Notes under the pieces: model-generated
What the model saw: the letters and a program-made list of their open reading frames with translations, nothing else
The model's database searches: none
Told to the model about the DNA's origin: nothing
Program-made: the position numbers and the translations under genes
Shown: piece after piece, positions 17,621 through 26,254 of the stretch
Position numbering within the stretch: the first letter of the stretch is position 1
How the letters are laid out: every line of letters begins with the position of its first letter
Assembly (NCBI GenBank): GCA_021323635.1
Contig: JAJPKQ010000017.1
Coordinates: forward strand, 1-64,000
DNA length: 64,000 nucleotides
DNA from: a bacterium
GTDB taxonomy: Bacteria > Actinomycetota > Thermoleophilia > Solirubrobacterales > Solirubrobacteraceae
Reading direction: 5' to 3'

Positions 17621-18364
17621 CGCCGATCAGCGGTGAAGGCACGGTGGCGGTGTGCGAGCCTGCTCCGATGGTCTGAGCCGGGTCCGCTCAACGGGCCAAG
17701 CGACAGCGCGGTGTCTTGGAGGCCTTCGGCGTGGCGATCCATCGTGCGCCTGCACAGGATCGCGCGAGGGCGTTGGCCGCCTCCGGCTTCTCGAGGCTTC
17801 CGGCCACCCGGACCGGGCATTCGGGAGACGGCTCGGACCTGGGCGCCTGACCTCCCGCACTTGGGCGCAAGCGATTAGCGGCTCGTCAGCTCGCAGCGCG
17901 TACCAGCGCCCCGCGGGCGTGCGGATCGTGGCGGTGCTCGTGGTGGTCGCGGTTGTCGCCGTGGCAGTGGCGGTCGCGCTCGTGCTGGTCGCGGCGGCTT
18001 CGCCGGTGCTCGAGGTCGTGCGCCTCCTTTGGCTTGAGGAGGTCGAGGTCGTGGTGGTGGCGCTCGTTTCGCTGGCCACACCGCTGCCGAGCGTAAGCGT
18101 CGCCGAGCGCGTCGCCGACCCTTCGCTGGAGGCATAGACCGCGACGGTTATCGTGTAAGTGCCGCTTGCCGCAGCCAGCTTGGGCCGCTTGCCCTCGCGC
18201 AGCTCGCGGGCCTGGTGCGAACACGCCGCAATGGTGAATCCGGAGGCCGAGATTCGCAAGGCATGTGACGAATATACGCGCACGCTCTGCGCGTCCCTCC
18301 CGGCGGATCGCGGCATACCGCGCCCACTCACGAAAAGCCGGGCACCCGCACCGCATTCGAAAGG
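17621..18364. other. 744-bp low-complexity, gene-poor stretch before tRNA-Glu
   Basis: No gene is called. Bases about 17925-18120 are a biased gtg/gtc/gcg tract. It reads Val-rich on the plus strand and, on the minus strand, either Ser/Thr-rich or His/Asp/Arg-rich depending on frame (HRHDPHARG in one frame). On the minus strand, 18075-18180 can be read as GTYTITVAVYASSEGSATRS, like the last strands of an exported Ig-type domain. The stretch may therefore hold the tail of a dead surface-protein gene. A 16-bp repeat shared with 15066-15081 lies at 18238-18253. Confidence 0.45.
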
Positions 18365-18437
18365 TACCGCCAACGGGATTCGAACCCGTGTTACCGCCGT
18401 GAGAGGGCGGCGTCCTAGTCCCCTAGACGATGGCGGC
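18365..18437 (-). tRNA. tRNA-Glu (CTC)
   Basis: The 73-base cloverleaf on the minus strand has acceptor GCCGCCA pairing with TGGCGGT, D-arm with GTCTAGGGGACTAGGAC, anticodon stem GCCGC/GCGGT-type pairing around loop CCTCTCA (anticodon CTC), and T-arm ACGGGTTCGAATCCCGT. CCA is not encoded. This isoacceptor reads GAG, the dominant glutamate codon of cytoplasmic genes in this window. Confidence 0.96.
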
Positions 18438-18701
18438 GGGAAGAGTTGGCGCAAAGCCTAGCAAAGGGCGCAACCGCAGCTCGCGTGCGAGGGCTTCGGC
18501 AGCGGAGCGCACAAGCGGGCCATGCCGGTCACGGCCAACATGAGCGACGCCTTCGTGAGTCGGCCTCGATGGGCTTCGTGAGCAAGGGCGCTGCCTCAAG
18601 CGACGCCGGGCACTCGGCGCCACCGCTCCCGCCTGCTCGAGAGCGGCAGGCGTTTTGGCCTACGGCCGCTCGTCTCCACAGTTCCAAAGCGGCACGAAAG
18701 G

Positions 18702-19160
18702 CTACAGGTGGCAGATCTTGAGCTCAGGTCGCAGCTTTTGCAGCTCTTCGACAATCACGTTTCGATGGCATGCAGTGTGGTCGCGCTCGAAGCAGAGCAA
18801 GCACGCCAGATCCGCGCCCAGGCTATGCGCGAGCTCGATCAGCGCCGATCTCGATCCGTTGTTCAGGTACCCACGGTAGACCGCTGCGCCGCCCTCGACA
18901 TCGCCGGCCCAGTAGCGCTCCCGAATCGGCTTCGGGTTGCCCAGCGCCTTCACGTGCAGATACTCGATGCGAGCCTCGCTCAGCGCGTTGCTGAGCGCAG
19001 ACTTCGAGAAGCCTCGTCGTCTTGAGAGCGGCAGCTCTCGAACATCGACGAGGCGGTCAACGCCGGCATCTGCAAGTGCGCCGATCAGCTCCTCCAGCGA
19101 GCGCCCCTCGTACCCAACCGTGAGCAGTCGCGGCGTCACAGCCTGTCTATTCGACATCAC
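18702..19160 (-). CDS. DUF488 family protein
   Basis: The 152-residue protein shows the DUF488 signatures: LLTVGYEGRSLEELI, LVDVRELPLSRRRGFSKSAL, YLHVKALGNP and the C-terminal LLCFERDHTACHRNVI with Cys and His residues that suggest a metal or nucleotide site. The function of DUF488 is not established. The initiating ATG lies in TGATG with the stop of the upstream gene, so the two genes are a translationally coupled pair. The second possible start is a GTG one codon earlier. Confidence 0.88.
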   Translation of the reverse strand: MMSNRQAVTPRLLTVGYEGRSLEELIGALADAGVDRLVDVRELPLSRRRGFSKSALSNALSEARIEYLHVKALGNPKPIRERYWAGDVEGGAAVYRGYLNNGSRSALIELAHSLGADLACLLCFERDHTACHRNVIVEELQKLRPELKICHL

Positions 19161-19972
19161 AAGAGCGACGCCTGCTGCAATCGCGCTGCTCGCCTCGTAT
19201 GCACGAGCCCAAGGATCAGGAACGATTGCGGATGCTTCAGCATGCTGCCGGTGATGAAGCGCGTGTCGTAGCGATCGCCGCAGTACTGCTCGAAGAGCTT
19301 TTCGCGGATCTTCGCGTGGATGGTCGGCTCATCGGCGCCCTGCTTATCGAGCCTCCGATACAGCGCGCCCAGCTCCCAATCGATGAAGTACTGCTCATGC
19401 CCAGGCCAGGCCGGATCTGAGCAGCGATACACAAACTTTGCCTTGACCGGAAGCGGCTCAAGCGGCATGCGAGCGCGGTCTCCGGCACGATTCCCGAAAA
19501 GCGATGCTTCGCTGAGCAGGGCACGCTGTGCCTGGGCGAAGCCCTCCTCAGCGGCATCCACCTTCAGCTCCGCGACCTCAAGCGGCCGGAAGACCCCCAG
19601 TGACTTGCGCTCGCTCCTCTGCCGGCGTTGGATCTCGCACATCGACTGATCTTCGACCGCATCGAAGAACTGGAGGCGGCGTCGCCACGTGCCGCCGTCG
19701 GTGCCGATCGACTCGCCAAGGACAACCGATTCGAGATCTGGAGCAAAGCTCTCCGGACGCGGGTCCTGCCCACTCTTTCGCGCTTGCAGCTCGATCACCT
19801 GGTACTTCTTGAAGCGCTGCGTGAAGTCAAGCCCGCGGTAATACCGCGGGAAGAGCCGCATCCAACAGTGTGACGCTGCCATTGAGATCCCGGCGACGCA
19901 CACCGCCTCGGACCGCGAGGCAGGATCGATGACCGGATAGGCCTTGACCACCGGAGGAAGCTTCAAAACCAC
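19157..19972 (-). CDS. uncharacterised protein paired with DUF488
   Basis: The 271-residue soluble protein begins VVLKLPPVVKAYPVIDPASR and contains SEAVCVAGISM, WMRLFPRYYRGL, FKKYQVIELQARKSGQDPRPES, TDGGTWRRRLQFF, KAKFVYRCSDPAWPGHEQYFIDWELG and a C-terminal FITGSMLKHPQSFLILGLVH. I recognise it as a conserved hypothetical that recurs next to DUF488 genes in actinobacteria, without a known function. Dense conserved Trp/Arg/Pro motifs and a Cys/His pair (YRC...GHEQ) suggest a nucleic-acid or nucleotide binding role, which is speculative. A GTG start at 19972 is the only clear one. Confidence 0.75.
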   Translation of the reverse strand: MVLKLPPVVKAYPVIDPASRSEAVCVAGISMAASHCWMRLFPRYYRGLDFTQRFKKYQVIELQARKSGQDPRPESFAPDLESVVLGESIGTDGGTWRRRLQFFDAVEDQSMCEIQRRQRSERKSLGVFRPLEVAELKVDAAEEGFAQAQRALLSEASLFGNRAGDRARMPLEPLPVKAKFVYRCSDPAWPGHEQYFIDWELGALYRRLDKQGADEPTIHAKIREKLFEQYCGDRYDTRFITGSMLKHPQSFLILGLVHTRRAARLQQASLL

Positions 19973-20147
19973 GGCAGCAATTCAGCCAGCCGGGCCGGCC
20001 GCGAGCACTTGCCAGCGTCCGAAGCCCTTGCCGCGGCGGCGCGCAATATGCCGAAGCTGCGACGCACGGCCGGCAGTAGAGATCGGCCGGCACGCGTCGC
20101 TGCACGCCCCCGTGTCGTCTCATTTACGGCTGACGACATGAAGAGGA

Positions 20148-20231
20148 TGCGGCTGAGAGGACTCGAACCTCCACGGGCTTGCGCCCACACGGACCTGAAC
20201 CGTGCGCGTCTACCAATTCCGCCACAGCCGC
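20148..20231 (-). tRNA. tRNA-Leu (CAG)
   Basis: The 84-base class II tRNA on the minus strand has acceptor GCGGCTG/CAGCCGC, D-arm TGGCGGAATTGGTAGAC, anticodon loop TTCAGGT (CAG), a long variable arm TGGGCGCAAGCCC and T-arm GAGGTTCGAGTCCTC. It decodes CTG, the most used leucine codon here. CCA is not encoded. Confidence 0.96.
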
Positions 20232-20247
20232 GCGGAGCACCAAGTTA

Positions 20248-20892
20248 TCACGCGTCTGCCTTGCCGCCCTCGCGCGCGAGCGCCTGCTCGATGAAGGGCC
20301 CGAGCAGCTGCGCCACCGATTCGGCCGTCATCAGCGTCGGTCCCTTGGGGAGCGCCGCGTAGCTGATCGCTAAACGCACGAGCGACTCGCTCAAGAGCTC
20401 GCAGTCCGGGCGCGCCGCCTCCGGCCACTCGGTGGCGATCACGCCCGCCAGACGCTGCACCGCGTACTCGACGATCGGGCGTCCGCGCGTCGTCACGAGC
20501 GCCAGCAGCTCTTCGGCCCCGTCGCGCAGCCCGGCGCGCACGATCGGATCCTCGGCGGCCGCGATCAGGAAGACCTCAAAGGCCGCCTCGAGCGCCTTTG
20601 CCGGGTCGTCGCTGTGCGCCGAGACGGCCTGCTCGACAGAGGTCAGGAAGCGATCTGCCTCGCGCAGCAGCAGCGCCTGCGTGAACTCTTCGCGCGAGCC
20701 GAACTCGTTGTAGAGGGTCTGACGGCTGACCCCTGCCTGCTCGGCGATCTGCGCCATCGTCACCTCTGCGAACGGCCGCTCCGCGATCAGGTCGCGAGCG
20801 GCATCCATCAGCGAGTTGCGCAGCAGCTCGCGTGCGGCAACCGGGTAGGGGGCGCGCGCTGAGGCCTCAGAGCTGTGCGTGGATTGAGCCAT
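20248..20892 (-). CDS. TetR-family repressor of the alkB operon
   Basis: The 214-residue protein has a TetR N-terminal helix-turn-helix (LMDAARDLIAERPFAEVTMAQIAEQAGVSRQTLYNEFGSREE, residues about 28-70), followed by an all-helical ligand domain. It is the third gene of the alkB-rubredoxin-tetR operon, 5 bases after rubA. TetR regulators in this position (alkW/alkX-like) repress alkane-hydroxylase operons and respond to alkanes or fatty acids. The 26-bp palindrome just downstream of the alkB -10 box (22402-22427) is the likely operator, which would make the operon autoregulated. Confidence 0.88.
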   Translation of the reverse strand: MAQSTHSSEASARAPYPVAARELLRNSLMDAARDLIAERPFAEVTMAQIAEQAGVSRQTLYNEFGSREEFTQALLLREADRFLTSVEQAVSAHSDDPAKALEAAFEVFLIAAAEDPIVRAGLRDGAEELLALVTTRGRPIVEYAVQRLAGVIATEWPEAARPDCELLSESLVRLAISYAALPKGPTLMTAESVAQLLGPFIEQALAREGGKADA

Positions 20893-20897
20893 CGTTC

Positions 20898-21080
20898 CTA
20901 AGCGGGCGGCTCTGCGTCCTCAGCCCGCTCGAAGTCCACCTTATCGCGGACCCCACAGTCAGGACAATGCCATTCGTCCGGCACGTCTGACCAAGCGGTG
21001 CCAGGAGCAAAGCCCTCGTGCTGATCGCCCTTCTGCTCGTCGTACTCATACCCGCAGACCGGGCAGCGGTAGCGCGCCAT
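20898..21080 (-). CDS. rubredoxin, electron donor to AlkB
   Basis: The 60-residue protein has the two iron-binding knuckles of rubredoxin, YRCPVCGYEYDE and HCPDCGVRDK, with the intervening GFAPGTAWSDVPDEW segment. It passes electrons from a rubredoxin reductase (not in the window) to the di-iron centre of AlkB. It lies 13 bases downstream of alkB. The ATG at 21080 starts MARYRCPVCG; the frame is open much further upstream but inside alkB. Confidence 0.95.
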   Translation of the reverse strand: MARYRCPVCGYEYDEQKGDQHEGFAPGTAWSDVPDEWHCPDCGVRDKVDFERAEDAEPPA

Positions 21081-21093
21081 CGACCCTGCTCCC

Positions 21094-22359
21094 TCAGGCG
21101 GCCGCGCGGGCGCTGCCGCCGCCTGGCGTGCTGAGCTGCCCATAGCGGGCAAGCACGCGCTTGCGTGCGGGCGGGTGAATGTTGGCACGGCTGACGTCGC
21201 CGCCGTAGTGCGCCAGCAGGCGTCGATCCATCACCCGTCGCCACAGCGGCGGGAAGAGCGCCAGCAGGATCATCCCGGCATAGCCCGTCGGCAGCTGTGG
21301 CGCCTCATCGACGTGGCGCAGCGCCTGATAGCGACGGGTCGGGTTGGCGTGATGGTCGGAGTGGCGCTGTAGGTGGTAGAGCGCGACGTTCGAGGCGACA
21401 TTGTTCGCGTTCCAGGAGTGCTCCGGGCGCGTGCGCTCGTAGCGGCCGTCCTCGCGCCGCTGACGCAGCAACCCGTAGTGCTCGAGATAGTTGACGACCT
21501 CGAGCAGGCAGAAGCCCACCACCGCCTGCAGCGCCAGATAAGGAAGCACGATCGGCCCGAAGGCGATCGCGAGCGCCGCCCACAGCACCACGCTCATCGC
21601 CCAAGCGTTGAGGATGTCGTTGCGGTGGGTGAGCGGGCCCCTCCCCATGCGCGCAAGGCGCTCGCGCTCCAGGCCCCACGCAGAGCGCAGGCTGCCGATC
21701 ACCGTGCGCGGCAGGAACGCCCAGAAGGACTCGCCGAGCCGTGCGCTGGCGGGATCCTCCGGGGTGGCGACACGCACATGGTGGCCGCGATTGTGCTCGA
21801 TGTAGAAGTGGCCGTAGCCGCTCTGGGCAAGTGCCACCTTCGATAGCCAGCGCTCGAGGCTGTCGCGCTTGTGGCCAAGCTCATGCGCTGTGTTGATGCC
21901 GATGCCCGCGACCATCGCCACCGTCAGCGCGAGCCCGATGGAGGCGGCGGTTGAGAGGCCCCCGTGCGCCCACATCCAGGCGGCGAAGATCAGGCCCGCA
22001 TATTGAAGCGGCAGGTACAGGTAGGTGCACCAGCGGTAGTAGCGGTCGGCTTCCAGCCACTTGATCAGCGACTCCGGCGGGTTTGACTCATCCCTTCCCC
22101 GCCACCAGTCAAAGAGCGGAAAGAGGCCAAAGACCAGGATCGGGCCGAAATACCAGAGAACGACCAGACCGCTCGCCTTGACGAAGCCCCAGGCGATGAA
22201 GGGCAGCAGCGGCACGATCAGCCCGGTCAGCCATGCATAGCGCTTGGGGTCGTGCCATTCGAGCGCCTCGCCGGCCATGCCCTGGCCTGCACCGCCCACC
22301 TGGGCCATAGCCTCGGCGGCAAGCGTGCCGCCGCCCACCTCGCCTGTGATCTCTGCCAT
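21094..22359 (-). CDS. alkB: alkane 1-monooxygenase
   Basis: The 421-residue integral membrane di-iron enzyme hydroxylates medium- or long-chain n-alkanes at the terminal carbon. All histidine motifs are present: HELGHK (about residue 159), EHNRGHH (about 188), the fingerprint NYLEHYGLLRQ and LQRHSDHH (about 330), with six hydrophobic segments. ATG 22359 has an AGGAAG ribosome-binding site 6 bases upstream and starts MAEITGEV; the frame upstream to 22497 covers the promoter and is not coding. Downstream rubA and tetR complete the operon. A long-chain acyl-CoA ligase gene nearby fits the pathway. Confidence 0.97.
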   Translation of the reverse strand: MAEITGEVGGGTLAAEAMAQVGGAGQGMAGEALEWHDPKRYAWLTGLIVPLLPFIAWGFVKASGLVVLWYFGPILVFGLFPLFDWWRGRDESNPPESLIKWLEADRYYRWCTYLYLPLQYAGLIFAAWMWAHGGLSTAASIGLALTVAMVAGIGINTAHELGHKRDSLERWLSKVALAQSGYGHFYIEHNRGHHVRVATPEDPASARLGESFWAFLPRTVIGSLRSAWGLERERLARMGRGPLTHRNDILNAWAMSVVLWAALAIAFGPIVLPYLALQAVVGFCLLEVVNYLEHYGLLRQRREDGRYERTRPEHSWNANNVASNVALYHLQRHSDHHANPTRRYQALRHVDEAPQLPTGYAGMILLALFPPLWRRVMDRRLLAHYGGDVSRANIHPPARKRVLARYGQLSTPGGGSARAAA

Positions 22360-22401
22360 CTTCGCTTCCTTTCTCGCCTTTGCAAATCGCTTGGCCCTGT
22401 C

Positions 22402-22427
22402 TTGACACCGACCGCGGTCGATGTCAA
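22402..22427 (-). promoter_or_regulatory. 26-bp palindromic operator of the alkB operon
   Basis: The sequence is an inverted repeat, TTGACAcCGACC then GCGGTCGaTGTCAA, symmetric except at one position per half (c versus a). It begins 11 bases downstream of the -10 box of the alkB promoter, so a bound dimer would cover the transcription start. A TetR gene is the last gene of the same operon. The -35 region (22462-22467 and following bases) repeats the half-site TTGACACC, so a second partial site may exist. Confidence 0.8.
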
Positions 22428-22438
22428 GCGGCAAGACA

Positions 22439-22467
22439 TTTATAGCAGCACTGTACAGAGGTGTCAA
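22439..22467 (-). promoter_or_regulatory. sigma70-type promoter of alkB
   Basis: On the minus strand TTGACA (22462-22467) and TATAAA (22439-22444) are separated by exactly 17 bases, the best -35/-10 match noticed in the window. The start of transcription would be near 22432, about 73 bases before the alkB ATG, inside or next to the palindromic operator. Confidence 0.85.
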
Positions 22468-22495
22468 TGCGCCTGCCCGCCACGAGCGGTCGGCC

Positions 22496-22534
22496 ACAAA
22501 AAAGCGACCCCGGGGAGGGCCCCGAGGTCGCTTG
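22496..22534 (-). terminator. rho-independent terminator of the LPFTG gene
   Basis: On the minus strand a 14-bp stem (AAGCGACCTCGGGG with CCCCGGGGTCGCTT, one G-U pair) with a 4-base loop is followed by a run of T. It ends transcription of the surface-protein gene, 24 bases after its stop codon, and insulates the alkB promoter that fires in the same direction just beyond. Confidence 0.9.
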
Positions 22535-22557
22535 CAGCTCCTTGCTTGAGCGCCGGA

Positions 22558-23016
22558 TCAGTGCGCGCGGCGCGCTGCCAGGCGAATGCTGGCGCCGATG
22601 CCGAGCAGCAGCACGCCGGCGCCTACCAGCCAGGCCAGGTTGAGGCCGGTGAACGGAAGCGAGCTCTTGGTCGCCTGCGGCGTGGTGGTCGTCGTGGTGG
22701 TGCTCACCGACGGTGGCGTGATCGATTCCTTCTTGGGCTTGACTTCATGCGCAGGCGTTTCGCTTTCCTTCTTGGGCTTGACTTCGTGCGTCGCCTTGCT
22801 TTCGGTGCTCGTAGTCGTGCTCGTGTGCGCGGCTTCAGTCGTGGTCGCGGTGCTCACGGTCGGGGTCGCGCTGTAGTTCGTGACTTCGCTGGCGCTTGTG
22901 GTTGTGGTCGCCAGCGCGCTCGCCGGAAGCACGCAGAGCGCAGCGAAGGTGGCGGCAACAGCGACCGCGGATAGGACGCGCCGTCCGCGCACGCCGAAAG
23001 GAGAGCTGGTGATCAT
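22558..23016 (-). CDS. LPFTG-anchored surface protein with Thr/Ser-rich stalk
   Basis: The 152-residue precursor has a signal peptide (VLSAVAVAATFAALCVLPASALA), a Thr/Ser-rich region (residues about 45-115) containing two copies of HEVKPKKES, and a C-terminal sorting signal: LPFTG, a hydrophobic helix (LAWLVGAGVLLLGIGAS) and a basic tail RLAARRAH. This is the layout of sortase substrates fixed to peptidoglycan; no sortase gene is in the window. ATG 23016 lies 10 bases after GGGAGG; the GTG six codons earlier overlaps that ribosome-binding site. Glutamate is GAA throughout. Function unknown, possibly a wall spacer. Confidence 0.85.
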   Translation of the reverse strand: MITSSPFGVRGRRVLSAVAVAATFAALCVLPASALATTTTSASEVTNYSATPTVSTATTTEAAHTSTTTSTESKATHEVKPKKESETPAHEVKPKKESITPPSVSTTTTTTTPQATKSSLPFTGLNLAWLVGAGVLLLGIGASIRLAARRAH

Positions 23017-23130
23017 GCGGTTCAAACCTCCCACGGTTCGATAGTTGTTTCTGTGCTGCCCATGGAGTCCGTCTGGGTGGGGACTATACCCCGATCTGCG
23101 GCGCGAGGGACGTCCCGCGGCTACTGACTT

Positions 23131-24843
23131 CTACGCCTGCGCCTGAGCTTCCTGCATGTCCGCGCGGCCGGCGGCGGGTGGGCGCTTGGTGGTCACCCTG
23201 CCTTCAAGGCTGCCCTCCTGCAGCCGCCGGCGCAGCTCCTTCTTGTCGAACTTCCCCACGCTGGTCTTCGGCACCTCTGCCACGAACGCAAACTCGTCGG
23301 GCAGCCACCAGCGCGCGACCCGATCCTGGAGGTGGGCGACAAGATCGGCGGCAACCGCCTCCGGCGGGCGCTCGGCGAGCACGCCGGCGCGCAGCACCAC
23401 GCAGCAGAGCGGGCGCTCGTCATAGCGTTCGTCGGGCTTGGCGATCACCGCCGCCTCGATCACGTCAGGGTGCGCCATAACCTCGTTCTCGAGCTCGACC
23501 GAGGAGATCCACTCGCCGCCGGACTTGATCACGTCCTTGGCACGATCGGTTATCTGCACAAACCCCTCGGAGTCGATCACGGCGACATCTCCGGTCCGCA
23601 GCCAGCCCTGATCGAAGCGCTCCTCGCTCCCCTCTTCACGGAAGTAGTGCCTGGCTATCCAGGGACCACGGACCTCAAGCTCTCCCGGCGAGGTCCCGTC
23701 CCAAGGCAGAGCGCGCCCGTCGGCATCGACGATGCGCGCCTCCACCCACGGCAGCGCGCGGCCCTGCTTGGCGCGCGCCTGCCAGTAGCGATCGTCGTGC
23801 GCACCGGCCTCGGCAGGTCGCGCGTAGGTTGCAACCGGGCTTGTCTCGGTCATGCCCCAGGCCTGGAAGATCCGCACTCCGTGGCGCTCTTCAAAGGCTT
23901 CCATCAGGGCGCGCGGCACCGCCGAGCCGCCGCAGGCGGCGTTGGCGAGGCTGGCCAGGTCGCAGTCGTGCGTATCGGCGTAGCGCAGGAGGTCCTGGAA
24001 GATCGTCGGCACGCAGCCCATGATCGTCGGGCGCTCTGACTCGATCAGGGCTGCCAGCGGCTCCGCCTGAAGGAAGCGGTCGGGCAGGATCAGATCAGCG
24101 CCGCAGAGCGCAGCGGCGTGCGGCATCCCCCAGGCGTTGGCGTGGAACATCGGGACGACCACGAGCACGCGGTCTTCGCGACCCATGCCGAGCGCGTCGC
24201 GAAGCAGCGAGGCCATCGAGTGCAGGCTGATCGAGCGGTGCGAGTAGAGAACCCCCTTGGGGTTGCCGGTCGTGCCCGAGGTGTAGCAGAGCGCTGCGGC
24301 CTGCCGCTCGGCCAGCTGCGGGTAGTCGAAGGGCTCGTCGGGGGCGGCTGCGAGGAGCTCCTCGTAGTGCAGCGCTCGGGGCAGCTGCGCGATGGCGGCG
24401 CGCGCCTGCTCCTCCTCCCCCATCACGATGAAGTGGCGCACGCTCGCAAGCTCCTGCGCAAGCGGCGCCAGCAGTTCGACAAGGCTTGCATCTACGAAGA
24501 TCAGGTCGTCTTCGGCGTGGCGGATGATGTAGGCGAGCTGGTGGCCGGCGAGGCGGATGTTCAGCGTGTGCAGGACCGCGCCGCTGCAGGGGACCGCCAT
24601 GTAGAGCTCGAGGTGCCGCTGGTTGTTCCAAGCGAAGGTCCCGATGCGCGCCCCGTCGGCGACCCCGAGGCTGCGCAGCGCGTGCGCGAGCCGGTCGCTG
24701 CGCGCGGCGACATCAGCAAAGGTGGCACGCGTGCGCCCGTGCTCGCCGAGCGTGACGACCACAGCGTCGCGGTTGATGGTGCGCATGCGCTCCAGCATGT
24801 GCGTGAGCGTCAGGGGGTAGTCCTGCATCAATCCTTCGAGCAC
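23131..24843 (-). CDS. long-chain fatty acyl-CoA ligase (AMP-forming)
   Basis: The 570-residue ANL-superfamily enzyme activates a fatty acid to acyl-CoA through an acyl-adenylate. Seen: the P-loop [75 protein letters not shown], and the catalytic Lys near the end in [16 protein letters not shown] at 24843 has AAGGAG 6 bases upstream; ATG 24828 is an alternative. The N terminus ([14 protein letters not shown]) is typical of medium/long-chain ligases. Proximity to alkB suggests activation of alkane-derived fatty acids, by inference. Confidence 0.93.
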   Translation of the reverse strand: MLEGLMQDYPLTLTHMLERMRTINRDAVVVTLGEHGRTRATFADVAARSDRLAHALRSLGVADGARIGTFAWNNQRHLELYMAVPCSGAVLHTLNIRLAGHQLAYIIRHAEDDLIFVDASLVELLAPLAQELASVRHFIVMGEEEQARAAIAQLPRALHYEELLAAAPDEPFDYPQLAERQAAALCYTSGTTGNPKGVLYSHRSISLHSMASLLRDALGMGREDRVLVVVPMFHANAWGMPHAAALCGADLILPDRFLQAEPLAALIESERPTIMGCVPTIFQDLLRYADTHDCDLASLANAACGGSAVPRALMEAFEERHGVRIFQAWGMTETSPVATYARPAEAGAHDDRYWQARAKQGRALPWVEARIVDADGRALPWDGTSPGELEVRGPWIARHYFREEGSEERFDQGWLRTGDVAVIDSEGFVQITDRAKDVIKSGGEWISSVELENEVMAHPDVIEAAVIAKPDERYDERPLCCVVLRAGVLAERPPEAVAADLVAHLQDRVARWWLPDEFAFVAEVPKTSVGKFDKKELRRRLQEGSLEGRVTTKRPPAAGRADMQEAQAQA

Positions 24844-24994
24844 CAGCAGCTCCTTCCAAGCGTCCGATTGACCATGTCGCCGACGAGCCGACCGCCGCCC
24901 ACGATCGTCGTCCCGGCGGGCAGCATCGCCTCAAGGCTCAGGTTAGAGGGCGACCTCGGCGGAGGCGGTGGGATGCCCCGATCGGGGGACAGCC

Positions 24995-26212
24995 TCACTT
25001 GGTCAGCGCGCGCGCCCCGCTGTGGCGGTCGGGCGCCTCGTGCTTGAGGAGCTCTGCGTAGAGGGCGCGGGTCTGGTGGGCGACATCGCCCCAGTCAAAG
25101 CGCAGCACATGCTCGGAGGCCTCGGCGACGAGGCGGTCGCGCAGCGCCGAGTCGGTGAGCAGGCGCTCGATCATCACTGCGAGATGCGCAGCATCGCCGC
25201 CGTTGAAGCGCAATCCCACGCGCTCGCCCGGAGGGACCACCTCGCGCAGCCCGCCGGTGTCGGCAACGATGCAAGGACAGCCCGATGCCATCGCCTCGAG
25301 CGCAACCAGCCCGAAGGGCTCATAGAGCGATGGCACCACGCAGAGATCCGCGATGCGGTAGAGGGAGTGCAGCACGTCATCGCCGATCCAGCCCAGGAAG
25401 TGGCCGTGCTCGGCGAGGCCTAGAGCGCGGGCGCGCTCACGCAGCTGCGCCTCGAAGGTGCCCGATCCGGCGACGATGAAGCGTACCCCGGGAGCTTCGG
25501 CGATGATCGGCGCCAGCGCCTCGAGCGCGACCTGGAAGCCCTTCTCGTAGACCAGGCGCCCTACAAGCAGCACGAGCTTCTCATCGGGCGCGACAAAGCG
25601 CGCCCGCAGCACGTCAAGGTCGTCGACCGGCCGCAGGTCGAGCGGATCGATGCCGTTGGGGATCACGCTGACGCGCCCCTCCTCGATCGAGAAGACGTCG
25701 ACGATGTGGTCGCGCATGTAGTGGGAGCAGGCGATCACGCGCTCCGCGCGCCCTGTGATCCAGCGCTCTGTGGCGTGGATCAGCCGCTGCGGGTAGTCGT
25801 CGACGTAGCCCTGGTGGCGCCCGTACTCGGTCGCGTGGATGGTCATCACAAGCGGGCATCCGAAGCGCAGCGCAAGGCGGTCGCCCGCGGCCGCAACCAG
25901 CCAGTCATGCCCGGCAACCAGGTCGAACTCGCCGTGCTCGCCAAGCTCGGAGCCCAAGCGCAGCATGTCCTCGTTCATCTGCTCAACCCAGGCGATGAAG
26001 CGGTCGAGATCCCTCGGTCTGGGGAGCTCCTGGACGCGGTGCACATGGACGCCGTTGCGCCGTTCAAAGCGCGCCACATCGTGCTCGGCGCGCGTCAGCA
26101 CGTGCACCTCGACGTCGAGCGCCGCAAGCGCCTCAGAGAGCTTGCGGACGTGACGGGCAAGACCGCCCTCGATCACGGGCGGATACTCCCAGGAGAGGAT
26201 CAGGAGGCGCAT
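24995..26212 (-). CDS. GT4-family glycosyltransferase, glycogen-synthase-like
   Basis: The 405-residue GT-B enzyme begins MRLLILSWEYPPVIEGGLARH, the glycine-rich N-terminal loop of bacterial GT4/glycogen synthases of the GlgM type, with DLVAGHDWLVAAA, TIHATEYGRHQG, VIPNGIDP, LLVGRLVYEKGF and the nucleotide-sugar motif SLYEPFGLVALEAMASGCP carrying the E-x7-E pattern. It probably makes alpha-glucan or maltose-1-phosphate from ADP- or UDP-glucose, or a related glycan. It is cytoplasmic. The donor cannot be decided from sequence alone. Confidence 0.88.
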   Translation of the reverse strand: MRLLILSWEYPPVIEGGLARHVRKLSEALAALDVEVHVLTRAEHDVARFERRNGVHVHRVQELPRPRDLDRFIAWVEQMNEDMLRLGSELGEHGEFDLVAGHDWLVAAAGDRLALRFGCPLVMTIHATEYGRHQGYVDDYPQRLIHATERWITGRAERVIACSHYMRDHIVDVFSIEEGRVSVIPNGIDPLDLRPVDDLDVLRARFVAPDEKLVLLVGRLVYEKGFQVALEALAPIIAEAPGVRFIVAGSGTFEAQLRERARALGLAEHGHFLGWIGDDVLHSLYRIADLCVVPSLYEPFGLVALEAMASGCPCIVADTGGLREVVPPGERVGLRFNGGDAAHLAVMIERLLTDSALRDRLVAEASEHVLRFDWGDVAHQTRALYAELLKHEAPDRHSGARALTK

Positions 26213-26254
26213 CGACCGCTCAGCCTACCGGGGAGCGGGCCCGCGCGAGCCCCG

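Noticed and set aside
18440-18480. gcgcaaagcctagcaaaggg near the tRNA-Glu as a second GEMM core
   Set aside because: There is no GNRA-capped helix upstream or receptor helix downstream; only the short core resembles the motif.
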